A stretch of DNA of 64,000 nt from Erythrobacter sp. SDW2 (GTDB lineage Bacteria; Pseudomonadota; Alphaproteobacteria; Sphingomonadales; Sphingomonadaceae): assembly GCF_021431965.1 (NCBI RefSeq), contig NZ_CP090370.1:2721001-2785000 (forward strand). Reading direction: 5' to 3'. The position numbers and the translations under genes were made by a program. Of the stretch, positions 34,559 to 43,995 are shown one piece after another (positions within the stretch are counted from its first letter, which is position 1; each line of letters opens with the position of its first letter). Below the pieces are notes generated by a model. That model was given only the letters and a program-made list of their open reading frames with translations. It made no database searches and was not told the DNA's origin.

Positions 34559-35844
34559 GCTACCGCTTTCGGGAAATCGCGCTTCAGCAGCACGGCCGCC
34601 CGCCAGTAGCACAGGATGGCGAAGGGCGTGATGGCAGCAATCACCAGCAAGGCATAGCGCAGCGATTCATCGCCGAAGCGCGGCACGAACAGGTCCGAAA
34701 GCACCCCGACCATCGTCGGGCCCAGGCCAAGCCCGATAAGATTGATGATAAGCAGGGTGATGGCAGCCCACACCGCGCGCATCTTGAGCGGAGCCAGCGT
34801 CTGGATCACCGCGAAGGTCGGCCCCAGATAGCTCGACTGGAACAGCAGCGCGACGAAATAGACGCCCACGGCCGTCACCGGCTCTTCGGCAAGGTAGAAC
34901 CAGATCAGGAACGGCAGCGCAATGGTCTTGAGCACTGCAATCATCCATGGCTGCCGCCACAGCCCGTCGCGCGCGGTCATGCGGTTGGCCAGCCAGCCGC
35001 CGCCCAGTCCGCTCACCACACCCGCCAGCGCCAGCAGCGGAGCGACGATATTGCCGACCTGCAGCGTGTTGAGATCGAAAATCCGGATGAGGTAAGCCGG
35101 GGTCCAGCCGGTCAGGGCGTAACCGATGGCCGACGTCAGGGTAACGCCAGCGATCATCCAGCGGGCCGAGGGATTGGCGAAGATCGTGCGGAACCCTTCG
35201 CGGATGCTGGGCTGGTTCTCATCTGCTACCGCCCCAGGCTCGGCCCGGCGGGGCGGCTCGGTTGCGAACAGCTTGACGATTACTGCCAGGATCACGCCGG
35301 GCAGGCCGATGACGATGAAGGCGACCCGCCAGTCGAAGAAATAGGTCAGGTTGCCGCCGAACATCTGCCCCGCCGCCGCGCCCAGCGTGACGCCGAGCGA
35401 ATAGATCGACAGCGCCAGCGCGCGCTTTTCCGCCGGGTAGAGGTCGGCAATGATCGAATGGCTCGGCGGGCTCGACCCGGCCTCGCCGATGCCGACGCCG
35501 ATGCGCGCGGCAAGCAGCTGGACGAAGTTTTGCGCCAACCCGCACACGGCGGTCATCGCGCTCCACAATGCCAGCGCGATGGAGATGAGGTTGATCCGGT
35601 TCATCCGGTCGGCCAGCGCTGCCACCGGGATGCCCAGCGTGGCGTAGAAAAGTGCGAAAGCGAAACCCGAAAGAAGCCCCAATTGGGTATCGGTCAGCAG
35701 CAGGTCGGCCTTGATGTCCTCGAGCAGGATGGCGAGGATCTGGCGATCCATGTAGCTGAAGAAATAGGTCACAGTGAGCAGGAACAGCGTGACCTTGCGC
35801 GCCCGGTCGGAAACGTCGGTCTCGTTGATCGCTACGCTCGCCAT
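34555..35844 (-). CDS. MFS permease, spinster/aromatic-acid type
   Basis: About 429 residues with 12 helices: YFFSYMDRQILAILLEDIK at helix 1, LADRMNRINLISIALALWSA between helices 2 and 3, GVGIGEAGSSPPSHSIIADLYPAEKRALALSIY at helix 5, as in the spinster-type MFS found in sphingomonad catabolic clusters. The ATG at 35844 has GAGGAC upstream. It follows the TonB receptor gene behind a strong terminator hairpin. Probably takes up the substrate imported across the outer membrane; substrate unknown. Confidence 0.85.
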   Translation of the reverse strand: MASVAINETDVSDRARKVTLFLLTVTYFFSYMDRQILAILLEDIKADLLLTDTQLGLLSGFAFALFYATLGIPVAALADRMNRINLISIALALWSAMTAVCGLAQNFVQLLAARIGVGIGEAGSSPPSHSIIADLYPAEKRALALSIYSLGVTLGAAAGQMFGGNLTYFFDWRVAFIVIGLPGVILAVIVKLFATEPPRRAEPGAVADENQPSIREGFRTIFANPSARWMIAGVTLTSAIGYALTGWTPAYLIRIFDLNTLQVGNIVAPLLALAGVVSGLGGGWLANRMTARDGLWRQPWMIAVLKTIALPFLIWFYLAEEPVTAVGVYFVALLFQSSYLGPTFAVIQTLAPLKMRAVWAAITLLIINLIGLGLGPTMVGVLSDLFVPRFGDESLRYALLVIAAITPFAILCYWRAAVLLKRDFPKAVA

Positions 35845-35871
35845 GCTGTTAAGTCCTCTCATCGATGCCAG

Positions 35872-35907
35872 AAAAAGGGCCGGCCAAGCGATACGCCCGG
35901 CCGGCCC
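35872..35907 (-). terminator. Strong intrinsic terminator after the TonB receptor gene
   Basis: On the minus strand a perfect 9-bp stem, GGGCCGGCC at 35899-35907 and GGCCGGCCC at 35877-35885, is followed by TTTTT at 35872-35876. It lies 25 bases past the receptor stop and 28 bases before the MFS start, so MFS translation depends on read-through or on a promoter within this short space. Confidence 0.85.
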
Positions 35908-35932
35908 GTTTTGTTTGCGTTACGCCGCCCGT

Positions 35933-38653
35933 TTAGAAGCGCACGCGGGTCGTGATGCCGTAGGTGCGCGGCTCGGCGAGGAACGCCGAATAGGTCTGCT
36001 GCGGCGCGACGAACGACGTGTTGAACGCGACCTGGGTGTAGTCTTCGTCGAACAGGTTGTTGGCCCACAATTCGACTGCCCACTTGCCGTCCGGACCGAC
36101 GAGGCCGATGCGGCCGTTGACCACGACGTAGCCGTCCTGTTCCTTGCCGTAGAGCAGGTCCGAACCGGTATTGTAGTCACCGGTCATGCGGGCGTTGATG
36201 AAGAACAGGCCCGACAGACCCGAGCTGCCGATTTCCGGAGTCCAGCTGAGCGACGAGGTCGCGACGATTTCCGGGGCGTTCGACAGATTGTCGCCCGGAA
36301 GCAGGCGCAGCGCAGGATCGAGCGGCGTACCGTCGTCCCGGCCGACCAGGTCGTTCTTGTAGCTGGTGTCCGCATAGGTGATCCCCATTGTCATGGTGAG
36401 GTCACGGATCGGCGACAGCGAAGTCTCGAGCTCGATGCCCTGCGCCACAACGCCGGGGCCGACATCGTCTGGAGCGCAAGCGCCGGTGGTGGCGCTGGCG
36501 TCACGGTCGGTATCGCCGAGCGACGAGCTACAGCCGTTGACGTTCTGGACCAGGAAGACCGAACCGTTGAAGGTGTTCAGCTGGAAATTGCTGAACTCCT
36601 GACGGAACGCAGCCGCGCTGAACGAGAACGGACGGGTCGAGTACTTGAGGCCGATTTCATAGGCCTTGACCGTCTCTTCGTCGAACTGGAGGTTCGCCGG
36701 GTTGAGCGCGTTGACATTGAGGAACAGCGGGTTCGCCAGCGCCGAGCGATCGAGGTTGAATCCGCCCGCCTTGTAGCCGCGCGAGTAGCTGGCATAGACC
36801 AGCAGGTCGTCGGTCGGCTTGTACGACAGCACCGCGGTGCCGGTGAACTCGTCTTCCTTGCGCTGGTCCGAAACCGACCTGCCGTCGAGTTCCGACGTCG
36901 AGTTGCCCTGGCACGACAGTGCGATCAAGCCACCGGCAAGGCCTGCCAGCGGACCGCCAAGGAGCGGGCTCAGCAGCGCCCGGTTGGCCGGACAGAAGGT
37001 GTTGTCGTTGCCGAAGGTCGCGTCGAAGTCCTTGGTTTCGTTGGTGTAGCGAAGGCCAAGGGTCAGGTCGAGACGATCGGTGATGTGGATGATGTTGTGC
37101 GTGAACAGCGCGAAGTTGTTGCTGGTCTGGTTGTAGACATCGCCCGTGCCGCCACGGTCGCGGACGTTCGACAGGTTGTTGATACCTGCGACGATCAGCG
37201 GGGTCGCTGCACCGAAGGCACCGGCACCGCCATTGGCAGCGGTCAGCGCGGCGATATTGGCCCCGAAGCAGTTTGTCGCCGCCGGATTGGCCAGCGCCGG
37301 GTTGATCGCCAGCGCGATACGGCAAGCGGCGAAAGTGCCGTACTGGCTGCCGAATCGCAGGTTATCGCGGGTCTGCAGCTTCTCATTGGCGAAGTAGCCG
37401 CCGACGAGCCAGTCGAGCTTATCGTTGAACGCGGTGCCGCTGAGGCGCAGTTCCTGAGTGAAGGTCTTGAACTCGCGGGCGCCGGCATTGTCGCCGGGCG
37501 CGCGATACAGGATGTCCACCCCGGTGTAGTCGGTGTCCGAGCCCTGGTTGTTCGAATACTGGCGATAGCCGGTGATCGAGGTCAAAGTAACCGCACCCAA
37601 CTGGTAGTTCAGCTCGCCAGAGATACCCCAGTCTTCGGTGTTGCCCTGATAGCTGCGACCGGCGGTCGGGTAGATATCGCGATCGAAGGTGCTCTGCGTC
37701 AGCGCCCGCGGATCCTGGCCCAGGGCGAGCAGGATCGGGATGATCGGGTTCGAGGTGCTGGTCAGCGCAGGCGCGCCCGGCACCGGCTCGACAAAGGAAT
37801 TGAGGCCCGGGCTGACCCGCGCGCCCGGTGCGAAATCGGGCTGCACAAAGGTTGCGGCGCAGCAGGCCTCGTCCTTGTTCGAATAATCACCGACAACGCG
37901 GAACGAAAGGTCGTCGTTCGGTTCGAACAACACCTGCGCGCGAACCAGGTAGCGATCACGGTCGTTGATGCGGGTGCCGTTGGTGACATCGTTGTAGAAG
38001 CCGTCACGCTCGAAATAGACCCCATCGACACGGGCAGCGACAGTATCGCCGAGCGGGCCGGTCACGCCGGCTTCGATCTTGATCGCGTCGTAGTTGCCGT
38101 AGGTGAAGTTGCCGTAACCGCCGAAGATGAATTCGGGCGGCGCGGTGTAGATGCTGATGAGGCCGGCCGAAGCATTACGACCGCCGAGTGTGCCCTGCGG
38201 GCCGCGCAGGATTTCGACGCGGTCGATCGGGCCGAGTTCGCTGAGCGCGTTACCTGAACGCGACCGGTAGACGCCATCGACGAACACCGCGACCGAGCTT
38301 TCGAGGCCGGGGTTGTCACCGACGGTGCCGATGCCGCGGATACGGGCCGAACCGTTCGCTTCGTTGCCCGTCGAAGACACCAGCAGCGACGGAGCCACCT
38401 GGTTCATGTCGCGAATGTCGGACACGCCCGACTTTTCGAGCAGTTCGCCCGACACTGCGGAAACGGCGATCGGAACATCGGCCAGCGACTGGCTACGGCC
38501 CTGCGCGGTAACGACGATAACGAAGTCGCCTTCGCCTTCTGCGGCGGCGGCTTCATCCTCGTCAGCGTCCTGCGCAAAGGCGATCGTGGGGGTCATCGCC
38601 ATGGCACCGGCGAGGGCACCTAGGGCAATCGATCGACGGAAAATGCTTTTCAT
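35933..38653 (-). CDS. TonB-dependent receptor (hydrophobic or complex substrate type)
   Basis: A 906-residue outer-membrane protein with a signal peptide (ending AFAQ), an acidic linker, TonB box-like IVVTAQ, a plug containing DVPIAVSAVSGELLEKSGV, RIRGIGTVGDNPGLESSVAVFVDGVYRSRSG and RVEILRGPQGTLGGRNASAG, and a large barrel ending TRVRF with a terminal Phe as BAM recognises. This is the sphingomonad group linked to import of polymers, steroids or aromatic acids. The ATG at 38653 is chosen because the signal peptide starts there. No Fur-like box was seen upstream; a long perfect inverted repeat lies 71 bases upstream of the start. It likely serves the nearby acyl-CoA catabolism genes. Confidence 0.9.
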   Translation of the reverse strand: MKSIFRRSIALGALAGAMAMTPTIAFAQDADEDEAAAAEGEGDFVIVVTAQGRSQSLADVPIAVSAVSGELLEKSGVSDIRDMNQVAPSLLVSSTGNEANGSARIRGIGTVGDNPGLESSVAVFVDGVYRSRSGNALSELGPIDRVEILRGPQGTLGGRNASAGLISIYTAPPEFIFGGYGNFTYGNYDAIKIEAGVTGPLGDTVAARVDGVYFERDGFYNDVTNGTRINDRDRYLVRAQVLFEPNDDLSFRVVGDYSNKDEACCAATFVQPDFAPGARVSPGLNSFVEPVPGAPALTSTSNPIIPILLALGQDPRALTQSTFDRDIYPTAGRSYQGNTEDWGISGELNYQLGAVTLTSITGYRQYSNNQGSDTDYTGVDILYRAPGDNAGAREFKTFTQELRLSGTAFNDKLDWLVGGYFANEKLQTRDNLRFGSQYGTFAACRIALAINPALANPAATNCFGANIAALTAANGGAGAFGAATPLIVAGINNLSNVRDRGGTGDVYNQTSNNFALFTHNIIHITDRLDLTLGLRYTNETKDFDATFGNDNTFCPANRALLSPLLGGPLAGLAGGLIALSCQGNSTSELDGRSVSDQRKEDEFTGTAVLSYKPTDDLLVYASYSRGYKAGGFNLDRSALANPLFLNVNALNPANLQFDEETVKAYEIGLKYSTRPFSFSAAAFRQEFSNFQLNTFNGSVFLVQNVNGCSSSLGDTDRDASATTGACAPDDVGPGVVAQGIELETSLSPIRDLTMTMGITYADTSYKNDLVGRDDGTPLDPALRLLPGDNLSNAPEIVATSSLSWTPEIGSSGLSGLFFINARMTGDYNTGSDLLYGKEQDGYVVVNGRIGLVGPDGKWAVELWANNLFDEDYTQVAFNTSFVAPQQTYSAFLAEPRTYGITTRVRF

Positions 38654-38723
38654 GCTTGCTCCCTGGAACGGTTGTTCGAATTTCCGACCGGGAGGTGCAT
38701 TCGTATGCATCCGGATGGGCCAG

Positions 38724-38746
38724 TTGCCGCATGAAAAATGCGGCAA
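38724..38746. promoter_or_regulatory. Perfect 9-bp inverted repeat upstream of TonB receptor
   Basis: TTGCCGCAT at 38724-38732 and ATGCGGCAA at 38738-38746, separated by GAAAA. It lies about 70 bases upstream of the receptor ATG, a suitable position for a repressor operator. It has no T-run, so a terminator is less likely. The 224-base space to the FadB-like gene holds no other feature I can support. Confidence 0.5.
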
Positions 38747-38877
38747 TGCTTTCCGGATACACAAGGCCTCTCCCTGCCTTGCGCAATATTCTGTGCGAGC
38801 CGTGTCGTCTATGCAAGGCGCAAAGTTGCAATTCTGCGACTCTTTTCGACCAGTGTGGCTTTCCGGTCTATCGGCAG

Positions 38878-40914
38878 CTAGCCGAACTTCTCCCCTGCAG
38901 CGGCCTTGGCGCGCAGACTGTCGCACACCGGCAGCCCGTGCTTCTCCAGCCCCGCGACCACGGTGTCGAGCCCGATGGTGCTGGCCCAGAACATCGGCCC
39001 GCCGGTCCACAGTGGCCAGCCGTAGCCGTTGATCCACACCACATCGATGTCGCTGGCGCGCTGGGCCATGCCTTCCTCGAGGATCATCGCCCCTTCGTTG
39101 ACCATGGGATAGAGCAGGCGCTCGCGGATCTCGTCCTTGGTGAAGCTGCGCTGGGCATGGCCTTCCCTGGCGGCAAAATCGGCGATCAGCGCCCTCACCT
39201 CGTCAGACGGCGTGCGGTTGCGCGCCTCGTCATAGTCGTAGAAGCCCTTGCCGTTCTTCTGGCCGAACCGGCCCGCCGCACACAGCGCCTCGCGCAGGGT
39301 GGTGACCTTCGACGGATCGCGGTGCCAGCCGATGTCGATCCCGGCAAGGTCGGCCATCTGGAACGGCCCCATGGGAAAGCCGAATTCGAGCAGCACGTCA
39401 TCGACATCCCAATAGTTCGCGCCCTCCAGGATCAGCGCATTGGCCTGCTGCTGGCGCGGCGAGAGCATACGGTTGCCGATGAAGCCGTGGCACACGCCCG
39501 CGACCACCGCGACCTTGCCGATGGTCTTGGCGAGCTTCATCGAAGTCAGCAGTACGTCGTCCCGGGTTTCCTTGCCGCGCACGATCTCCAGCAGCTTCAT
39601 GACATTGGCGGGCGAGAAGAAGTGCAGCCCCAGCACATAGCCGGGTCGCTCGGTCGCCCGGGCGATCTCGTCGACATTAAGATAGCTGGTGTTGGAGGCG
39701 AGGATCGCGCCTTGCTTCACCACCGCGTCGAGCTTGCCGAAGACCTCTTTCTTGACGTCCATGCTTTCGTAAACGGCTTCGATTACCAGATCGCAGTCGG
39801 CGAGGTCAGCATAGTCGAGCGTGGGGGTAAGCAGGCCCATAGCCGCGTCGACCGCTTCCATCGTCATCCGGCCGCGCTGCGCGGTACGCTCGTAATTCTT
39901 GCGGATTACTCCGGTGCCGCGGTCTAGCGCTTCCTGCTGCATCTCCAGGATTGTTACGGGGATACCGGCGGAGAGGAAGTTCATCGCGATCCCGCCGCCC
40001 ATGGTCCCTGCGCCGATCACGCCGACCTTCAGAATCGGGATCAGCGGCACATTGGCGTCGACATTGTCGATCTTGTTGGCCGCACGCTCGGCGAAGAAAT
40101 AGTGCCGCATCGCCGCACTCTGGGTGCCGGACATGAGCCCGGTGAACAGCTCGCGTTCTTTCTTCACGCCCTCGGCATAGGGCAGTTCCGTCGCGGCCTT
40201 TACCGCCTGGATCGCGACATTGGGCGCATCGAACCCGCGCAGGGCGCGCGCATTCTTGGCGCGGAACTGGTCGAACAGGTCGGGATTGCGGATCCCGTCC
40301 TCGTTGGCGGTGCCTTCGCTCGAACGCTTGACCGGCTGGCCGATCTTGCTGCGGGCGAAAGCGATGGCATCTGCCTCGAGGCTGTCCTCACCCACGATGG
40401 CATCGACCAGTCCGATCGCCTGCGCCTTCTTGGCCGAGATCGGATCGCCGCCGACCACCATCGGCAAGGCGTTCTCGACCCCCACGACGCGCGGCAGGCG
40501 CTGGGTCCCGGCGGCACCGGGGATGAGGCCCAGCTTGACCTCGGGCAGGCCGAGCTTCGCGCTCGGCACCGCCACACGGTAATGGCATGCCAGCGCGACC
40601 TCGCAGCCGCCGCCCAGCGCGGTGCCGTGGATCGCGGCGACCACCGGCTTGTCGCTCGCTTCAAGCTTGTCGAGCGCTTCGGGCAGGCTTGGGCCTTGCG
40701 GTGCTTTGCCGAATTCCGTGATGTCCGCCCCGGCAAAGAAGGTCCGCCCATCGCAGCGGATCACCACCGCCTTGACGCTGTCATCTCCCAGCGCTTCCTC
40801 CACACCGGCCGCCAAGCCCGCGCGCACTGCCTGGCCCAGCGCGTTGACCGGCGGGTTGTCGGAAATGATCACCAACACATCATCATGGCGTTCGGTGCGG
40901 ATCGGGGAAGTCAT
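38878..40914 (-). CDS. FadB-like enoyl-CoA hydratase/3-hydroxyacyl-CoA dehydrogenase fusion
   Basis: A 678-residue two-domain enzyme. N-terminal crotonase domain: [10 protein letters not shown] for Co[15 protein letters not shown] and [19 protein letters not shown] with the two catalytic glutamates. C-terminal dehydrogenase: NAD motif [20 protein letters not shown], catalytic [20 protein letters not shown] and GFIGNRML, and a second C-terminal domain. It catalyses two steps of beta-oxidation. The ATG at 40914 has GAGGAGAGAAC upstream. Part of a catabolic run of genes (to 50875), with a serine hydrolase directly upstream, 23 bases away. Confidence 0.92.
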   Translation of the reverse strand: MTSPIRTERHDDVLVIISDNPPVNALGQAVRAGLAAGVEEALGDDSVKAVVIRCDGRTFFAGADITEFGKAPQGPSLPEALDKLEASDKPVVAAIHGTALGGGCEVALACHYRVAVPSAKLGLPEVKLGLIPGAAGTQRLPRVVGVENALPMVVGGDPISAKKAQAIGLVDAIVGEDSLEADAIAFARSKIGQPVKRSSEGTANEDGIRNPDLFDQFRAKNARALRGFDAPNVAIQAVKAATELPYAEGVKKERELFTGLMSGTQSAAMRHYFFAERAANKIDNVDANVPLIPILKVGVIGAGTMGGGIAMNFLSAGIPVTILEMQQEALDRGTGVIRKNYERTAQRGRMTMEAVDAAMGLLTPTLDYADLADCDLVIEAVYESMDVKKEVFGKLDAVVKQGAILASNTSYLNVDEIARATERPGYVLGLHFFSPANVMKLLEIVRGKETRDDVLLTSMKLAKTIGKVAVVAGVCHGFIGNRMLSPRQQQANALILEGANYWDVDDVLLEFGFPMGPFQMADLAGIDIGWHRDPSKVTTLREALCAAGRFGQKNGKGFYDYDEARNRTPSDEVRALIADFAAREGHAQRSFTKDEIRERLLYPMVNEGAMILEEGMAQRASDIDVVWINGYGWPLWTGGPMFWASTIGLDTVVAGLEKHGLPVCDSLRAKAAAGEKFG

Positions 40915-40937
40915 CTGTTCTCTCCTCAGAAATCGGG

Positions 40938-42176
40938 TCAGGCGCGACTCTCGGCCAGCGCGCTGTAGATCATGGTCTTCAATTGGCGGCGGATCGGATA
41001 GCTGCTCGACGGGTAGACCTGCGTCATGAACACCATCGTCACGCCTTCCAGCGGATCGACGAAGAAGGCGGTCGAATAGGCCCCGCCCCAATAGAACTCA
41101 CCCGGGCTCGACGGCATCAGTGTCTTGGCCGGATCGATCACCATGGCAAAGCCGAGCCCGAAACCGGTCCCGGCGTTGTTGCTTTCAGAAAACAGGCTGC
41201 TCGACATCTCGGTGAGGTCGGCATTGTTCGGCAGGTGGTTGGTGCGCATCATCCGCAGGGTCTTGGGGCTGACAATCCGCGCGCCATTAAGTTCGCCGCC
41301 GTTCACCAACATATGGGTGAAGCGGTGGTAATCGGCGATAGTGCCGCACAGCCCGCCGCCGCCGCTGTCATAGAGGCCCGGCTTACCAAGGTTGCTGCCC
41401 GGCCCTGCCTCGATCATCTTCGCCGCGTGGCCCGGCACATACTGGTAGGCATCGACCAGCCGCGTGTCATCGGAAACGCCGAAAGCAGTGTCGACCATGC
41501 CGAGCGGCGCGAAAATGTGCTGCTGGAAATAGTCACCCAGCCGCATCCCGCTGAGCCGTTCGACGCAAATGCCGAGCACATCGGTCGAGACCGAGTAGTT
41601 CCATCCTTGCCCCGGCGCGAACTCGAGCGGCAGTTCGCTAAGGATGCGGATGTATTCGTCGCTGTTCATCCGGCCGCGCGCGAAATCGAGATTGTGCTCG
41701 CGGTAGATGGCATCGATATTGCCGCGATTCTGCAATCCGTAGGTCAGTCCCGACATATGGGTGATGAGGTCGATGAAGCGCATCGGATGCGCGGGCGTTC
41801 CCGGCGCGAATGGAATCGAGCCGCCGCCCCCGGCATAGATGCGCAACTTGGCGAACTCGGGCAGCACCTTGGTGACCGGTTCCTCCAGTGCGACCTTGCA
41901 CTGTTCGACCAGCTGCATGAAGGCGATCGAAGTCACCGGCTTGGTCATGCTGGCAATGCGGAAAATCGCATCATGGCGCAGCGTCTCGCGCCCCTCGCCC
42001 ATCTTGCCACGCGCATCGTAATAGACCGGCTGCCCGTCGCGAGCGACCACCAACTGGGTCATCGGCAGCTTGCCGGGTGCGACATAGGCGCTTTCGAGGA
42101 AGTCCCCGATCCGGGCCAGGCGGCCCGCGTCGAAGCCGAGCGACGCCGGATCGGCGCAGGTGAAAGGTGCAGTCAT
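40938..42176 (-). CDS. Beta-lactamase-fold serine hydrolase/esterase (EstB-like)
   Basis: A 412-residue class C beta-lactamase/esterase fold: the SxxK catalytic motif is SMTK in [19 protein letters not shown], the Tyr-containing YSV motif in [20 protein letters not shown], and a C-terminal [17 protein letters not shown] (KTG counterpart). No signal peptide, so it is cytosolic; likely hydrolyses an ester or lactone in the catabolic pathway. The ATG at 42176 has GAGAG upstream. Divergent from the acyl-CoA ligase, 91 bases apart. Confidence 0.9.
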   Translation of the reverse strand: MTAPFTCADPASLGFDAGRLARIGDFLESAYVAPGKLPMTQLVVARDGQPVYYDARGKMGEGRETLRHDAIFRIASMTKPVTSIAFMQLVEQCKVALEEPVTKVLPEFAKLRIYAGGGGSIPFAPGTPAHPMRFIDLITHMSGLTYGLQNRGNIDAIYREHNLDFARGRMNSDEYIRILSELPLEFAPGQGWNYSVSTDVLGICVERLSGMRLGDYFQQHIFAPLGMVDTAFGVSDDTRLVDAYQYVPGHAAKMIEAGPGSNLGKPGLYDSGGGGLCGTIADYHRFTHMLVNGGELNGARIVSPKTLRMMRTNHLPNNADLTEMSSSLFSESNNAGTGFGLGFAMVIDPAKTLMPSSPGEFYWGGAYSTAFFVDPLEGVTMVFMTQVYPSSSYPIRRQLKTMIYSALAESRA

Positions 42177-42194
42177 GCTCTCTCCCGATTCATC

Positions 42195-42208
42195 GGCGCT
42201 TGAGCGCC
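42195..42208. promoter_or_regulatory. 6-bp inverted repeat between divergent catabolic genes
   Basis: GGCGCT-TG-AGCGCC lies in the 91-base divergent space between the serine hydrolase and the acyl-CoA ligase, 18 bases from the hydrolase start. It could be an operator for the divergent pair. The palindrome is short and GC-rich, so chance is possible. Confidence 0.3.
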
Positions 42209-42267
42209 TTTGCATCCTCACCTAGCATCGGTTGCGAATAAAAACATACCCGATTGGGAGAGATAGC

Positions 42268-43995
42268 TTGAGCGATGCGAAGGGGCCGGCGTGGAGCAAG
42301 CCCGCAGGGTGGCCGACGATGAGTCTGGCCGAAGTCGAAGCCGTGCTGTGTGCACCCGGTGCGCGCTTCGAGATGGAGACTGTCGAGATTCGCGGCGTGC
42401 CGACGCGGGTGTGGAAGCATGCCCCTGCTTCGCTGCGGATGCTGGCCGATCATGCGCGCGGCCATGGCGACCGGCTGATGACGATCTATGAGGACGAGCG
42501 GGTTACTTACGAGGCATGGTACCGGGCGGTGGCCGAACTCGCGATCAACCTCCGCTCGCGCGGGGTCAAGCCGGGCGAGCGGGTCGCACTGGCCATGCGC
42601 AATCTGCCCGAATGGCCGGTCGCGTTCTTTGCCGCGACCACGATCGGCGCGATCTGCGTTCCGCTCAATGCCTGGTGGACCGGCGAGGAGCTGGCTTTCG
42701 GGCTCGCCAATTCCGGTGCCAAGGTCCTCATCTGCGACGACGAGCGCTGGGACCGGATCGCCCCGCATATGAGCGAGTGCCCGAGCCTCGCGCATGTGCT
42801 GGTGAGCCGCGCGACCTCGCTGGAGAGTCCGGCCGAACCCCTCGAAGCGGTCATCGGCACGGCGCAGGACTGGCCGGCCCTGCCCGATCAGGCGATTCCC
42901 GATGTCGCCATAGCGCCCGACGACCCGGCGACGATCTTCTACACCAGCGGCACCACCGGCCAGCCGAAAGGCGCGCTGGGCAGCCACCGCAACCTGACCA
43001 CCAACATCCTCTCCAGCGGCTATTCCGCCGCCCGCAGCGTGCTGCGCCGGGGCGAGCCGATCCCGCCCCCGGCGCAGAAGGTGGGCCTGACGGTGATCCC
43101 GCTGTTCCATGTCACCGCCTGCTCTGCCGGGATGATGGGCCAGCTGTTTGCCGGGCACACCATCATCTACATGCGCAAATGGGACACGGTGAAGGCGTTC
43201 GAGATCATCGAGCGCGAGAAGGTCAACCTGACCGGCGGCGTGCCGACCATCGCCTGGCAGATGATCGAGCACCCCGACCGCGCCAAATACGATCTCTCCA
43301 GTCTGGAGAGCATCGCTTATGGCGGCGCGCCTTCCGCGCCGGAACTGGTGCGCAAGATCTACGAGGTGTTCGGCTCCATGCCCGGCAACGGCTGGGGCAT
43401 GACGGAGACCATGGCGACCGTCACCAGCCATGCGGGCGAGGATTATCTCAACCGCCCCGACAGCGCCGGGCCGCCGGTGCCGGTGGCCGATCTGAAGGTG
43501 ACGGACGAGGCTGGCAACAGTCTGCCCACCGGGCAGGTCGGTGAACTGTGGGCGCGCGGGCCGATGATTGTCATGGGCTACTGGAACCGGCCCGAAGCGA
43601 CCGCCGAGACCTTTATCGACGGCTGGGTCCGCACCGGCGACCTGGCGCGCCTGGATGACGAAGGCTTCCTCTATATCGTCGACCGGGCGAAGGACATGAT
43701 CATTCGCGGCGGCGAGAACATCTATTCGTCGGAGGTCGAGAATGTCCTCTACGACCACCCTGCCGTGACCGATGCCGCGCTGGTCGGCATCCCCCACCGG
43801 ACGCTGGGGGAGGAACCGGCAGCGGTGGTCCATCTCGCCCCGGGCATGACGGCAAGCGAGGCCGAATTGCAGGGTTGGGTCGCGGAGAGGCTGGCCAGGT
43901 TCAAGGTGCCGGTGCGGATTGTGTTCACAGAGGACACGCTGCCCCGCAACGCCAACGGCAAGATCCTCAAGAAGGATCTTGGCTCGCTGTTTTAG
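42268..43995 (+). CDS. AMP-forming acyl-CoA synthetase/ligase
   Basis: About 575 residues, ANL superfamily. Core motifs: TIFYTSGTTGQPKGALGS (P-loop), GNGWGMTETMATV, WVRTGDLARLDDEGFLYIVDRAKDMIIRGGENIYSSEVE, and catalytic lysine in PRNANGKILKK. It activates a carboxylic acid with ATP to its CoA thioester in the cytosol, the entry step for beta-oxidation. Start at TTG 42268 with GGGAGAG upstream is preferred over a TTG at 42232. Its 3' end overlaps that of the convergent MFS gene by four bases. Confidence 0.9.
   Translation: MSDAKGPAWSKPAGWPTMSLAEVEAVLCAPGARFEMETVEIRGVPTRVWKHAPASLRMLADHARGHGDRLMTIYEDERVTYEAWYRAVAELAINLRSRGVKPGERVALAMRNLPEWPVAFFAATTIGAICVPLNAWWTGEELAFGLANSGAKVLICDDERWDRIAPHMSECPSLAHVLVSRATSLESPAEPLEAVIGTAQDWPALPDQAIPDVAIAPDDPATIFYTSGTTGQPKGALGSHRNLTTNILSSGYSAARSVLRRGEPIPPPAQKVGLTVIPLFHVTACSAGMMGQLFAGHTIIYMRKWDTVKAFEIIEREKVNLTGGVPTIAWQMIEHPDRAKYDLSSLESIAYGGAPSAPELVRKIYEVFGSMPGNGWGMTETMATVTSHAGEDYLNRPDSAGPPVPVADLKVTDEAGNSLPTGQVGELWARGPMIVMGYWNRPEATAETFIDGWVRTGDLARLDDEGFLYIVDRAKDMIIRGGENIYSSEVENVLYDHPAVTDAALVGIPHRTLGEEPAAVVHLAPGMTASEAELQGWVAERLARFKVPVRIVFTEDTLPRNANGKILKKDLGSLF

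Noticed and set aside
35774..38257. 827-codon plus-strand frame opposite the TonB receptor
   Set aside because: Antisense to a receptor with a signal peptide, plug and barrel; the opposing frame has only repetitive Arg/Val/Glu composition caused by GC-rich codons.
38654..39037. N-terminal extension of the large TonB receptor
   Set aside because: The signal peptide begins at 38653; the extension lacks membrane-export features and overlaps the dyad and the FadB-like gene.
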